Below the pieces are notes generated by a model that saw only the letters and a program-made list of their open reading frames with translations, searched no databases and was not told the origin of the DNA. A DNA stretch of 64,000 nucleotides from Rhodobacteraceae bacterium CG17_big_fil_post_rev_8_21_14_2_50_63_15 (GTDB lineage: Bacteria; Pseudomonadota; Alphaproteobacteria; Rhodobacterales; Rhodobacteraceae): assembly GCA_002783205.1 (NCBI GenBank), contig PFEY01000060.1, forward strand, positions 7,641-71,640. The letters run 5' to 3'. How positions within the stretch are numbered: the stretch's first letter is position 1; every line of letters begins with the position of its first letter. Below are positions 54,827-64,000 of this stretch, piece by piece. The translations under genes and the position numbers were made by a program.

Positions 54827-55425
54827 CGGTCCTGATCGGCCTCACCGGATCCATCGGAATGGGCAAATCCACTGCGGCTGAGATGTTCGTCACGGCTGGT
54901 TGCGCTCTTTGGGACGCGGATGCTGCCGTGCATCGTCTTTATGCACCGGGTGGCGCCGCGGCGGCTGCATTGGCTCGCGACTATCCGGAGGCGATAGAGG
55001 ATGATGCCGTCAGCCGCAGTGCTCTGCGCCAGATCATCCTCCGCGATCCGCAGACCTTGAAACGCATCGAGTCGATCATCCATCCGCTGGTTGCGGAGGA
55101 TCGCGCGCGCTTCATCGCGGAGGCGCGGGCGTCTGGCCAGGACTGTGTTGTCCTCGACATTCCCCTCCTGTTCGAGACCGGTATCGATCAGGAAATGGAT
55201 GTCACCGTGGTCGTGAGCGCCCCCCCAGAACTGCAACGCGCTCGCGTTCTGGAGCGCGGGACAATGACGGAAGCGGAGTTCGACATCATCCTGAAAAACC
55301 AGATGAGCGATGCCGACAAGCGCAGCCGTGCGGATTATGTGATGACGAGCGATAGGCTTGAGCATACCCGTGAACAGGTGCAGGCTGTGCTGGCGGATAT
55401 CAGAAGGAGACAGCCTCATGCGTGA
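54823..55425 (+). CDS. coaE: Dephospho-CoA kinase
   Basis: [44 protein letters not shown]. Confidence 0.96.
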   Translation: MTVLIGLTGSIGMGKSTAAEMFVTAGCALWDADAAVHRLYAPGGAAAAALARDYPEAIEDDAVSRSALRQIILRDPQTLKRIESIIHPLVAEDRARFIAEARASGQDCVVLDIPLLFETGIDQEMDVTVVVSAPPELQRARVLERGTMTEAEFDIILKNQMSDADKRSRADYVMTSDRLEHTREQVQAVLADIRRRQPHA

Positions 55426-56128
55426 GATCGTGCTTGATACCGAAACCACGGGGTTAGACCCCGCCTCTGGTGATCGCATCGTTGAAATCGGAGCTGTCGA
55501 GCTTGTCAATCACATGCCGACCGGCCAACGGTTTCACAAGTATGTCAACCCGCAACGGGCAATGCCGTCCGAGGCTTTCGCGGTGCATGGTCTCAGCGAC
55601 GATTTTCTGAGGGACAAGCCGCTCTTTTCGGAGATAGCGCAGGAGTTTCTTGATTTCATCGCCGAGGCGAATCTGGTGATCCACAACGCCGCCTTTGACA
55701 TGAAGTTCATCAATGCCGAATTGAGCTGGCTGAAACGCCCGACTTTGCCGTTGGAGCGTGCCATCGACACCCTGGCGATTGCGCGGCAGAAATTCCCCGG
55801 CTCACCTGCTTCGCTGGACGCTCTTTGTCGGCGGTTTGCGATTGATAACGCCGGTCGCACGCTGCACGGCGCGTTGCTCGACTCTGAAATTCTGGCGGAG
55901 GTTTATTTAGAGCTGATCGGCGGGCGGCAACCGGATTTGATGCTCTCCGTCACCCGTTCGACGCGCGCAGACGGACAGATCGCACCGCAGGACTGGCGCG
56001 CTGAACCCCGCCGCCACCCGCTGCCATCGCGTCTGACGCCAGAGGAGAAAGCCGCCCACCGCGCCCTTGTGGACAGCATGGGCGAGGCCGCGCTTTGGGC
56101 CAGGATGGATCAGGCATCCGCAGTCTGA
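55418..56128 (+). CDS. dnaQ: DNA polymerase III epsilon subunit
   Basis: [43 protein letters not shown]; ExoI/II/III motifs. Confidence 0.97.
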   Translation: MREIVLDTETTGLDPASGDRIVEIGAVELVNHMPTGQRFHKYVNPQRAMPSEAFAVHGLSDDFLRDKPLFSEIAQEFLDFIAEANLVIHNAAFDMKFINAELSWLKRPTLPLERAIDTLAIARQKFPGSPASLDALCRRFAIDNAGRTLHGALLDSEILAEVYLELIGGRQPDLMLSVTRSTRADGQIAPQDWRAEPRRHPLPSRLTPEEKAAHRALVDSMGEAALWARMDQASAV

Positions 56129-56604
56129 GTCGTGCTCTGGGCTTGACGGCGCGCGATCTCGTTACGGTAAAGTTGCATGAAATCAATGGTTTCAAGGTTA
56201 AGCGACGGAAAGCCACCATCGCGCGTGATGTCGCTTATTATCCGGCGAATGAACGGGAAAAGAAGCCTTGGGCACTCGATCAGCAGGAAGGGGTGCAGTT
56301 GGTCTTCTGGCAGGCCCTCGATATGAAAAACACCCACATAATCCATCTCGATGACAAAAAGCGTTTCATTGACGCCCTTGTTTCTTGAGGTGACGGTCAG
56401 TTTGACTGACACTTCATACTGATGTTCAACGCTGCGTTTCTTGGCATCGAGATTGACCGCGACCTGAACGTCGGGCTGGACCTCGCCGGCCGTGCCACGC
56501 TGCGCCAGAACGTTTTCGAAGGACAGGTCGCGGATGAATTGCGACATCGTGCTCATACGGACTTGGGGCACCGGTTGTGCCGCCCCATTTTCGTGTTCAG
56601 CCAT
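56110..56604 (-). CDS. secB: Protein-export chaperone SecB
   Basis: [71 protein letters not shown]. Confidence 0.97.
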   Translation of the reverse strand: MAEHENGAAQPVPQVRMSTMSQFIRDLSFENVLAQRGTAGEVQPDVQVAVNLDAKKRSVEHQYEVSVKLTVTSRNKGVNETLFVIEMDYVGVFHIEGLPEDQLHPFLLIECPRLLFPFIRRIISDITRDGGFPSLNLETIDFMQLYRNEIARRQAQSTTQTADA

Positions 56605-56667
56605 TTGGCTTTCTCCTGAAAAACCATTTCGGATCTCGTGACTGCTTAACACCAAGCGTAAGCGGCC

Positions 56668-57153
56668 TCAATGCCTGGTCCAACCCGAAGCGCCATGTGT
56701 CGGTCGCTTTGCCGGGCCGACCTCGTGAAACTCTCCCTCGATGATGTCCGGATCGGGGCTGTATCGAGGATCCCCTGCCGGGCGCCTGCCAACCTCGACG
56801 TGCTGGAGCGTCATCCGCTTGCGGATAGAGCCGAAGACCCACCGCCGCACGGGTGGCACCAACAGGGCAAAGCCAATCGAATCGGTAAAGAAGCCAGGTG
56901 TCAAAAGCAACGCGCCGGCAAAGAGGATCATTGCCCCATGCGCCAGCGGTTCGGATGGATCATCGAACTCGGACAAGGAGCGGCGCAGCCGGGAGAGGGC
57001 AAGAGCGCCCTGCATCCGCAAGAGCCAGGTGCCAAGAAGGCCTGTCAGCAGGACATAAACAAGGGTCGGCCACAATCCGATCGCGCCGCCGACCTGAATG
57101 AACAGGGCAATCTCGATCAGGGGCACGGCAATCAAAGCCACAAGTAGCCACAT
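56668..57153 (-). CDS. FxsA family membrane protein
   Basis: MWLLVALIAVPLIEIALFIQVGGAIGLWPTLVYVLLTGLLGTWLLRMQG; LLTPGFFTDSIGFALLVPPVR. Confidence 0.92.
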   Translation of the reverse strand: MWLLVALIAVPLIEIALFIQVGGAIGLWPTLVYVLLTGLLGTWLLRMQGALALSRLRRSLSEFDDPSEPLAHGAMILFAGALLLTPGFFTDSIGFALLVPPVRRWVFGSIRKRMTLQHVEVGRRPAGDPRYSPDPDIIEGEFHEVGPAKRPTHGASGWTRH

Positions 57154-57262
57154 GTCCGAACCTCCTCTGTTTTAGGGCTCGCAAGGTGGACTTGCCCGCG
57201 TCCCTCCCCTACATAGGACCAAGCGGGACCGCTTTCCATGCCCCGCGTAACAAGAGGTGCCA

Positions 57263-57922
57263 ATGAATTCCCCGATTTTGCAGCTACTGGTTCTTGCCGG
57301 TATCGCGATTTTCCTGATCCTGCGGCTGAAAAGCGTTCTGGGTACACGGGACGGGTTCGAAGATACGCCGCCGCCTCAAGTCGGTCCAACATCGCCCCGG
57401 CGTCGCGATTTCGAGGTGATCGAAGGAGGGCCGGATCACGATATCGTGGATCACGTGCCCGAAGATTCCGAGGCGGCAGGCGCATTGACGGACATGAAGC
57501 GGATCGAGCCTGACTTCAGCGTAACCAACTTCCTGCAAGGAGCGCGCGGCGCCTATGAGATGATTCTGATGGCCTTCGAGCAAGGCAAGCTTGAGGATGT
57601 TACCCCGTTTCTCGAAAAGGATGTTTACGAAGCTTTTGCTCAGGTCATCGACGCCCGCGAGCAACAAGGCCTGAGCGTCGAGTCCGAATTCATCGGCGTG
57701 CGTGATCTTGCGCTCGCAGATGCCCGGTTTGATCCAGACACGCGCCGTGCCGAGATCACGGTCAGATGCGTTGGGGAACTGGTCTCGATTGTCCGCGACA
57801 AGACCGGCAGGATCATCGAGGGCGCACCGGGTCAGTCCAAGCGTCAAAAGGACATCTGGACCTATGAGCGTGTCATGGGTTCTGATGATCCGAACTGGCG
57901 GCTCGTCTCAACCGGCGAATGA
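57263..57922 (+). CDS. Tim44/TimA-domain membrane-associated protein
   Basis: MNSPILQLLVLAGIAIFLILRLKSVLGTRDGFE; FLQGARGAYEMILMAFEQGKLEDVTPFLEKDVYEAF. Confidence 0.9.
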   Translation: MNSPILQLLVLAGIAIFLILRLKSVLGTRDGFEDTPPPQVGPTSPRRRDFEVIEGGPDHDIVDHVPEDSEAAGALTDMKRIEPDFSVTNFLQGARGAYEMILMAFEQGKLEDVTPFLEKDVYEAFAQVIDAREQQGLSVESEFIGVRDLALADARFDPDTRRAEITVRCVGELVSIVRDKTGRIIEGAPGQSKRQKDIWTYERVMGSDDPNWRLVSTGE

Positions 57923-58959
57923 ACCGGGCGCTGCGGAGGATCGGCCTGGCGGTTTGCCTTTTGGCGCCGTTCCACGCCGCCGCAGAGGATCTGCGCCATG
58001 ACATCCAGCGTTTCGCGGATTTGGAGGGCTGGGAAGCCGATGACCATGCCGCAGCCCTCGAGGTGTTTCTCAGCACCTGCCCCGACATGCAGGATGTCGA
58101 TTGGCGCGCGCTTTGCGATCTGGCGAGACAGCGACCAGATGCAAGGGCCTTTTTCGAGCTCTTCTTTCGCCCGGTGATGATCAGCGATGGCAACCCTGCG
58201 CTGTTTACCGGCTATTTTGAACCCGAACTCCAGGGATCACTCTGGCCGGATGAGCGGTTTCGCTATCCGATCTACCGCGAGCCCCCCGAGGCGCAGCTGG
58301 CCAACCCCTGGTTGACGCGACGCGAGATCGAGGCGGGCGATGTCATGCGGGGTCGCGGCCTGGAAATCGCCTGGGTCGATGACCCGGTTGAGCTGTTTTT
58401 TCTGCAAATTCAGGGGTCCGGGCGTGTTCGCCTTGAGAATGGCCGGGTGATTCGCGTGGGCTATGCCGGTGCGAATGGGCATCCCTATCGGTCGATCGGT
58501 GTCGAATTGGTGCGGCGCGGCATCTATCAGGTGCATCAGGTCTCTGCCGAGGTGATCAAGAACTGGGTGCGCCGCAATCCCGAGGAGGGGCGCGAATTGC
58601 TGTTTCACAATCCGTCCTACGTGTTCTTCCGCCGGATTGACAACGTGCCTCAAGGTCTTGGTCCGCTCGGTGCGATGAATCGTTCCGTCACCGAAGGGCG
58701 CACGATTGCCGTCGATCCTGCCTATGTGCCACTTGGCGCCCCGGTCTGGATCGAGAAGGACGGAGAGGAGCCGATCCATCGGCTCATGATCGCGCAGGAT
58801 ACCGGCTCTGCGATCAAGGGACCGCAGCGGGCCGACATCTATTTTGGCACGGGCGATGCCGCTGGACGTGCTGCCGGACAGTTGCGTGATCCCGGGCGGC
58901 TGCTGGTGTTGATGCCGATCCAGCGCGCTTATGCAATGCAGACAGAGCAAGAGCCATGA
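57919..58959 (+). CDS. mltA: Membrane-bound lytic murein transglycosylase A
   Basis: LFTGYFEPELQGS; FFLQIQGSGRVRLENGRVIRVGYAGANGHPYRSIG; GAMNRSVTEGRTIAVDPAYVPLGAPVW. Confidence 0.95.
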   Translation: MNRALRRIGLAVCLLAPFHAAAEDLRHDIQRFADLEGWEADDHAAALEVFLSTCPDMQDVDWRALCDLARQRPDARAFFELFFRPVMISDGNPALFTGYFEPELQGSLWPDERFRYPIYREPPEAQLANPWLTRREIEAGDVMRGRGLEIAWVDDPVELFFLQIQGSGRVRLENGRVIRVGYAGANGHPYRSIGVELVRRGIYQVHQVSAEVIKNWVRRNPEEGRELLFHNPSYVFFRRIDNVPQGLGPLGAMNRSVTEGRTIAVDPAYVPLGAPVWIEKDGEEPIHRLMIAQDTGSAIKGPQRADIYFGTGDAAGRAAGQLRDPGRLLVLMPIQRAYAMQTEQEP

Positions 58960-59558
58960 GCAGACGCAGGCTCAGACCCGAGGAGCTGGATCTCTGGCAA
59001 CAGGTCGCGCGCACCACCCGGCGACTGACCCCCGAGAGGCCGGAACGGCAGGACCGGCCGCCGATGTTCGCCGAGGTGACAGGGATGCCTCCGGTCACGC
59101 CCCGGAGCCCGGACGTGCCGGCAGACTTTCAGATCGGTCGAATGGCGCCACGCGCCCCCGTGGCGCGGGACGTTCTGCCCAGCATCCCGGAGCGTCTGGC
59201 CACGGCTCCCGTCAAGATGGACAAGAAAGCCTTTCAGCGCCTCAAGCGCGGAAAGCTCTTGCCGGAGGGCAAGATCGACCTGCACGGCATGACCCTGGAT
59301 CGCGCGCATCCCGCGCTGATGGGCTTCATTCTGCGCGCCCATGGCGCAGGGTTGCGGCTTGTTCTCGTCGTTACCGGCAAGGGCAAGGACCGCGACGACG
59401 GTGGCCCGATCCCGGTTCGACAAGGCATTCTGCGCCATGCCGTGCCGCAATGGCTCAGCCAGCCGCCTTTGGCCACCCTGGTTTTGCAACTCACGGAGGC
59501 ACATCAAAGGCATGGCGGCGGCGGGGCCTACTATGTATACTTAAGAAGAGAGAGATAG
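58956..59558 (+). CDS. Smr-domain (MutS2 C-terminal-like) protein
   Basis: KIDLHGMTLDRAHPALMGFI (LDLHG), VVTGKGKDRDDGGPIPVRQGILRHAVPQWL. Confidence 0.93.
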   Translation: MSRRRLRPEELDLWQQVARTTRRLTPERPERQDRPPMFAEVTGMPPVTPRSPDVPADFQIGRMAPRAPVARDVLPSIPERLATAPVKMDKKAFQRLKRGKLLPEGKIDLHGMTLDRAHPALMGFILRAHGAGLRLVLVVTGKGKDRDDGGPIPVRQGILRHAVPQWLSQPPLATLVLQLTEAHQRHGGGGAYYVYLRRER

Positions 59559-60770
59559 CGCCAGAAGTCGACGCGCCCGGGTCACGCCGATCATCGTCAT
59601 GCCACTGGCAAAGACAAAATAGCCGGCAACCATCATGTATTGTGTCTCCAGTCCCAGACCGAGATCTATCCCGAGCCCGGTGAGTCCGGGACCGATCGCT
59701 GATCCCAGAACCATGACCGCAGCGGCCAGCGCCTTGATGCTCCCAAGATGAGCGGTGCCGTAGAATTCCGCCCAGAACGCATTCGGCAAGGTGCTGTTCG
59801 CGCCCGTGGTCAGCCCCAGAAAGACAAAGCCAAGCAAGATCATGCCAGGCCCTTCGGCAAAGGCAAAAACAAGAAAAGCCACAACCATAGGCAGCTGCGC
59901 GAACGGCAGGAGACGAGCCGTGCCCACCCGATCAAGCGACCAGCCCGAAAGAACCATCGCGACAATACCGACGGCGGTATAGATCGGAAACATTGCCACA
60001 AGCTCGACATGAGCGATGGACTTGATGGTGGCAAAATGCACCTGATGGAAAAAGAACGCGGTATTGAACGCCGAAGGCCCCAGCAGGGCCGGAACCATGA
60101 ACCAGAACAGGAAATGCCGCAACGCTTCGTCGCGCGTCCAGTGGCGGTCGCCCATGCCAAGGGACTGGCTGGTCTGCGCCCAGCTTTGCGGCGTGCGCTC
60201 GCGGCGGAGCAGGAGCATCAGGAGCGGCACGCTGATCACGCTCGCGATCCCGGCAGCAACCCAGAGCATTCGCCAGTCGGCGACCACGAGCAGCGAGACA
60301 AAGATCAGGGGCAGAAATGCCTCGCCCATGGCAAATCCCAGCGAAGCAATCGAGAGCGCCTTGCCGCGCGCCGCGACGAACCAGCGTGCCATGGCGACCA
60401 CGGCAAGGTGGCTCAGCATCCCCTGGCCGGAAAATCGAAGAATAAAGATCACCAGTGGCAAGAGCCACCAGACCGGATTGAGCGCCATGAAGAGACAGGC
60501 CGCGGACATCATCATGAGAACCACGGGCGCCAGCCGCCGCACCCGAAATTGGTCCGTCAGCCCGCCGGCCCAGACCATGGCAATCGCCGATGCCGAGGTG
60601 CCGAGCATGTAGATTCCGCCCCATTCCCCGTGACTTAGCGCAAAGGTCTCGCGGATCTCACCGGCGAAGATCGCGATGAAATAGGTCTGCCCGAAACTGG
60701 AGAGAAAGGTGAGCAACACCCCGGCGGACAGCCAGGGCGCGTTGTCGCGGAGAAAGACTAGAATCGGCAT
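59541..60770 (-). CDS. MFS transporter
   Basis: About 409 aa, multiple hydrophobic helices; QTYFIAIFAGEIRETFALSHGEWGGIYMLGTSASAIAMVWAGGLTDQFRVR. Confidence 0.9.
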   Translation of the reverse strand: MPILVFLRDNAPWLSAGVLLTFLSSFGQTYFIAIFAGEIRETFALSHGEWGGIYMLGTSASAIAMVWAGGLTDQFRVRRLAPVVLMMMSAACLFMALNPVWWLLPLVIFILRFSGQGMLSHLAVVAMARWFVAARGKALSIASLGFAMGEAFLPLIFVSLLVVADWRMLWVAAGIASVISVPLLMLLLRRERTPQSWAQTSQSLGMGDRHWTRDEALRHFLFWFMVPALLGPSAFNTAFFFHQVHFATIKSIAHVELVAMFPIYTAVGIVAMVLSGWSLDRVGTARLLPFAQLPMVVAFLVFAFAEGPGMILLGFVFLGLTTGANSTLPNAFWAEFYGTAHLGSIKALAAAVMVLGSAIGPGLTGLGIDLGLGLETQYMMVAGYFVFASGMTMIGVTRARRLLALSLSS

Positions 60771-60831
60771 GACCAAGCTGTCGCGTGAAACGGGGGGAGA
60801 GAAAAGCGGTTTTCACCGGGGGCTGTCTCGC

Positions 60832-60864
60832 GTCGGTATCCTGTCGGTATTGCGTCGGTGCGGA
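60832..60864. repeat. Three imperfect 11-bp tandem repeats (GTCGGTATCCT GTCGGTATTGC GTCGGTGCGGA)
   Basis: Read directly from sequence upstream of the MFS gene. Confidence 0.6.
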
Positions 60865-60932
60865 TGTCGCGGCCCCGGACGGGGGTCATGGGGCGGGGAT
60901 GGGGGATGAGACGTCTAAACATAGAGACGTCA

Positions 60933-61001
60933 TCCCCGCGAAAGCGGGGACCTCGTGAGGGGGGCGCGACCTGGGAGAGAGATTCCCGCTTTCGCGGGAA
61001 T
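60933..61001. repeat. REP-like palindrome doublet in inverted orientation
   Basis: tccccgc-gaaa-gcgggga (60933-60950) and attcccgc-tttc-gcgggaat (60982-61001); loops and arms are reverse complements. Confidence 0.75.
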
Positions 61002-61254
61002 GAGCGGGGTGGTGGTGTCCGCCCCAAGCCTGATTTCACCTTGGGATAAGTAGATGTCTGGGAAGCGAAGGAAGGAGGTTTTGCAAAGCCCTAGCCCTTC
61101 CTCAAAGCAGACATTGAAGTCATGTTCGAACTAGAAGAGTTTTTGACTTCCCAACGGTCGTCGAAGCCACCACTGTGCCTTATGCGGTCGCGAATTGTGG
61201 TTATCCCGACAATCCAGACTTGCACTGAGCTGGTTCTAGTCCCAAGTTTTGCAA

Positions 61255-61920
61255 ATGACATATTCGGGAAAGCAGTTTATTGAACGGGCTGCGCCAGAGT
61301 TCTGGTACACTTATGCAAAGGAACTCGCGGATACCGCCGACGAGATCTATAAGAAGTTAAAGGATACGTGGATCGCTTACAGCATCACTAATGATGATGG
61401 TGAAAATGTAACTTACCGCCGCCCATTAGTGTCCCGCCCAGTCCTACTAATGCATGGCTTGTCCTTTGAAAACTTGATCAAGGGATTGCTAATCTCAGAA
61501 GAACCGACGCTGCTAAATGGCGGAAAACTAAGTAAGCATCTGCTTGGCCACGACCTCGTCAAATTGGCAGGCCGTCTCAGAACCGTCCAACTAAATAGTG
61601 AACAGCGGAACTTATTAGCACTGCTTTCCGACGTAGTCCCTTACCACGGGCGCTACCCAGTCCCGAGAGCCGCGCAAGACCTAAAACCGGAAAAGTACAT
61701 AAGCGAGGATATCCATCAGGCATGCAAAGCGCTTTTTGGCCGCTTGGAGTTGCAGCTATACCAACTGAACTTCGAGGGCATTGACGCGCCAGAGGGCGTG
61801 CGTTTCTCTAATTTGCGACTTACGCATCGTGATGGAGACGCAGACTTCCTGACCGACGAGCAAAAACTAGAACATGAAAGACGCAAGACGGACTTTCTGC
61901 ACAAGTTTAGGGGGGTCTGA
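61255..61920 (+). CDS. Hypothetical orphan protein, possibly HEPN-like
   Basis: About 221 aa, noticeably lower-GC coding than flanks; FENLIKGLLI...HLLGHDLVKLA pattern seen in HEPN-type helical proteins; RPVLLMH (R-x5-H). Confidence 0.6.
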   Translation: MTYSGKQFIERAAPEFWYTYAKELADTADEIYKKLKDTWIAYSITNDDGENVTYRRPLVSRPVLLMHGLSFENLIKGLLISEEPTLLNGGKLSKHLLGHDLVKLAGRLRTVQLNSEQRNLLALLSDVVPYHGRYPVPRAAQDLKPEKYISEDIHQACKALFGRLELQLYQLNFEGIDAPEGVRFSNLRLTHRDGDADFLTDEQKLEHERRKTDFLHKFRGV

Positions 61921-62000
61921 GAGTTAACAATCTAGCTGAAGGTAGGCTTTTACCGTGCTGAATGCTTGACCCATGTCCGTTTTGGGGCTGGAACCCCCCC

Positions 62001-63308
62001 TCACAACACATACCTGCTCAAATCCGCTGACCGCATCAACTCCCCCAAATTCTTCTCAACGAAATCCGCGTCGACCGTGACGCGCTCGCCCGCGCGGTCG
62101 GGGGCGGTGAAGGAAAGCTCCTCGAACACCCGTTCCATGACGGTATAGAGCCTGCGTGCGCCGATGTTCTCGACCGATTGATTGACCTCGGCGGCGATGT
62201 GGGCCAGCGCCGCGATGCCGTCCTGGGTGAAATCGACCGTCACGTCTTCGGTGCCCATCAGAGCGCTGTATTGAAGGGTAAGGGCGTTGTCGGTCTCGGT
62301 CAGGATCCGTACGAAATCATCCTCGGTGAGCGGGCGCAGTTCGACGCGGATCGGCAAACGCCCCTGCAACTCGGGCAGCAAGTCAGACGGTTTGGCGATG
62401 TGAAACGCGCCCGAGGCGATGAAGAGGATGTGATCGGTCTGAATCGGGCCATATTTGGTGCTGACCGTTGTGCCCTCGATCAGCGGCAGAAGGTCCCGCT
62501 GCACGCCCTCGCGGCTGACATCGGCGCCGCGCGTGTCGGATCGGGCGCAGACCTTGTCGATCTCGTCGAGAAAGACGATGCCGTTCTGCTCAACCGCCTC
62601 GAGTGCCGTGCGGTTGACCGCCTCGTCATCGAGGAGCTTGTCGGCCTCCTCCCCGATCAACAGGTCATGGCTCTCGGCCACGGTTATCTTCTTGGTGGTC
62701 CGGCGTTGGCCAAACGCCTTGCCAAAGAGGTCTCCGAGGTTGAGCATGCCCATCTGGCTGCCCGGTTGGCCGGGAATGTCCATCATGCCGAGCGGGTTTG
62801 ACGTATCGCTCACCTCGATCTCGATCACGCTGTCGTCGAGCAACCCGTCGCGCAGTTTCTTGCGGAACATCTCGCGCGTGCCCTCGCGGGCGTCGGCGCC
62901 GGCAATGGCAGTGATCACGCGATCTTCGGCGGCGGCCTCGGCGCGCGCCTTGACATCCTCGCGCATCCATTGCCGGGTCTGGGCGATGGCAATATCCATC
63001 AGATCGCGGATGATCTGCTCGACATCGCGACCGACATAGCCCACTTCGGTGAACTTGGTGGCCTCGACCTTGATGAAGGGCGCGCGGGCCAGTTTGGCCA
63101 GACGGCGGCTGATCTCGGTTTTGCCGACGCCGGTCGGGCCGATCATCAGGATGTTCTTGGGGTAAACCTCGTCGCGCAGATCATCCGAGAGTTGCTTGCG
63201 CCGCCAGCGATTGCGCAGGGCGACGGCGACGGCGCGCTTGGCATCCTTCTGGCCGATGATGTAGCGGTCAAGCTCCGAGACAATCTCGCGCGGGGTCAGG
63301 TCGGTCAT
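62001..63308 (-). CDS. hslU: ATP-dependent protease ATPase subunit HslU
   Basis: [59 protein letters not shown]. Confidence 0.98.
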   Translation of the reverse strand: MTDLTPREIVSELDRYIIGQKDAKRAVAVALRNRWRRKQLSDDLRDEVYPKNILMIGPTGVGKTEISRRLAKLARAPFIKVEATKFTEVGYVGRDVEQIIRDLMDIAIAQTRQWMREDVKARAEAAAEDRVITAIAGADAREGTREMFRKKLRDGLLDDSVIEIEVSDTSNPLGMMDIPGQPGSQMGMLNLGDLFGKAFGQRRTTKKITVAESHDLLIGEEADKLLDDEAVNRTALEAVEQNGIVFLDEIDKVCARSDTRGADVSREGVQRDLLPLIEGTTVSTKYGPIQTDHILFIASGAFHIAKPSDLLPELQGRLPIRVELRPLTEDDFVRILTETDNALTLQYSALMGTEDVTVDFTQDGIAALAHIAAEVNQSVENIGARRLYTVMERVFEELSFTAPDRAGERVTVDADFVEKNLGELMRSADLSRYVL

Positions 63309-63862
63309 TTGGAAATCTTCTCCACCGTCAGGTTGCCGTTGGTGTAGACGCAGATGTCGGCGGCGATGGCCATGGCGCGGCGGGCGATCTGTTCGGCGGT
63401 GAGATCGGGATTTTCCGCCAGACCGCGGGCGGCAGCGAGGGCGAAATTACCGCCCGAGCCAATGGCGGCCACATCATGTTCGGGCTCCAGGACATCGCCC
63501 GCGCCGGTGATGACATAGAGCTGATCGCCATCGGTGACAATCAGCATCGCCTCGAGCTTTTGCAGATACTTGTCGGTCCGCCAGTCCTTGGCCAGCTCGA
63601 CGCAAGCGCGTTGCAACTGGCCCGGCGTTGCCTCCAGCTTGCTCTCGAGCCGTTCGAGCAGGGTAAAGGCATCCGCCGTGGATCCGGCAAATCCTGCGAC
63701 CACATCATAACCGCCGGGGCTGAGCCTGCGCACCTTGCGCGCGGTGCCCTTGATGACCGTCTGTCCAAGGCTGACCTGCCCGTCGCCGGCAATCACCACC
63801 TCGCCGCCCTTGCGCACGCCGATGATCGTGGTGCCGTGCCATCCGGGGAAATCCTTGCTCAT
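63305..63862 (-). CDS. hslV: ATP-dependent protease peptidase subunit HslV
   Basis: [69 protein letters not shown]. Confidence 0.98.
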   Translation of the reverse strand: MSKDFPGWHGTTIIGVRKGGEVVIAGDGQVSLGQTVIKGTARKVRRLSPGGYDVVAGFAGSTADAFTLLERLESKLEATPGQLQRACVELAKDWRTDKYLQKLEAMLIVTDGDQLYVITGAGDVLEPEHDVAAIGSGGNFALAAARGLAENPDLTAEQIARRAMAIAADICVYTNGNLTVEKISK

Positions 63863-63920
63863 GTGGCCTCCGTTTTGCTCTGGTTTATATGCGCGGCATG
63901 GGTCGATCTTGCAAGCCAGG

Positions 63921-63953
63921 CAAAAAGAAAGGGGCCGCGATGCGCGCGGCCCC
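63921..63953 (-). terminator. Rho-independent terminator (minus strand) for the gene entering from the right
   Basis: ggggccgcg...cgcggcccc hairpin 63931-63953, with tttctttttg on the minus strand after it. Confidence 0.8.
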
Positions 63954-63973
63954 CGGCAAGACAGGCTTGCGGG

Positions 63974-64000
63974 TCAGATGCTGCTTTCGATCCAGCTTTG
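63974..64000 (-). CDS. C-terminal end of an unidentified gene (...QSWIESSI*), truncated by window end
   Basis: Open frame ending TGA at 63974-63976, followed by the terminator above. Confidence 0.45.
   Translation of the reverse strand, partial: QSWIESSI

Overview
The window reads as a high-GC alphaproteobacterial chromosome segment, most likely Rhodobacteraceae/Roseobacter-type (inferred from protein style and gene order). It is dense with housekeeping genes: gyrB, recF, dnaN, pncB, pheT, polA, zapE, ubiG, grxC, hemH, CCA-adding enzyme, hslO, ilvA, argG, msrA, mutS, grpE, hrcA, rph, rdgB, hemW, parB, parA, rsmG, mnmG, mnmE, rho, hemJ, maf, aroE, coaE, dnaQ, secB, mltA, hslU, hslV. A likely chromosome origin lies in the hemJ/maf intergenic region (about 52983-53396): leading-strand genes diverge there, it holds a perfect DnaA box, and two perfect 16-bp parS palindromes lie nearby, inside the 5' ends of rsmG and mnmG. 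Accessory DNA is limited to two places. The first (about 11.8-14.15 kb) holds an orphan Phd-like antitoxin, an XRE-ImmA/IrrE metallopeptidase gene coupled to a DUF4411/PIN-like toxin gene, and a frameshifted remnant of a third gene. The second (about 60.8-61.95 kb) holds short tandem repeats, a REP-like palindrome doublet and an orphan, possibly HEPN-like, ORF. Other points of interest are a probable CTG start codon for an RlmD-like methyltransferase, a response-regulator/PP2C phosphatase divergent from an Hpt gene, a cuyA-like gene next to pheT, and dnaN/recF/gyrB without an adjacent dnaA. No CRISPR array, rRNA, tRNA, prophage or transposase was recognised. All assignments come from reading sequence and motifs; no database search was run.
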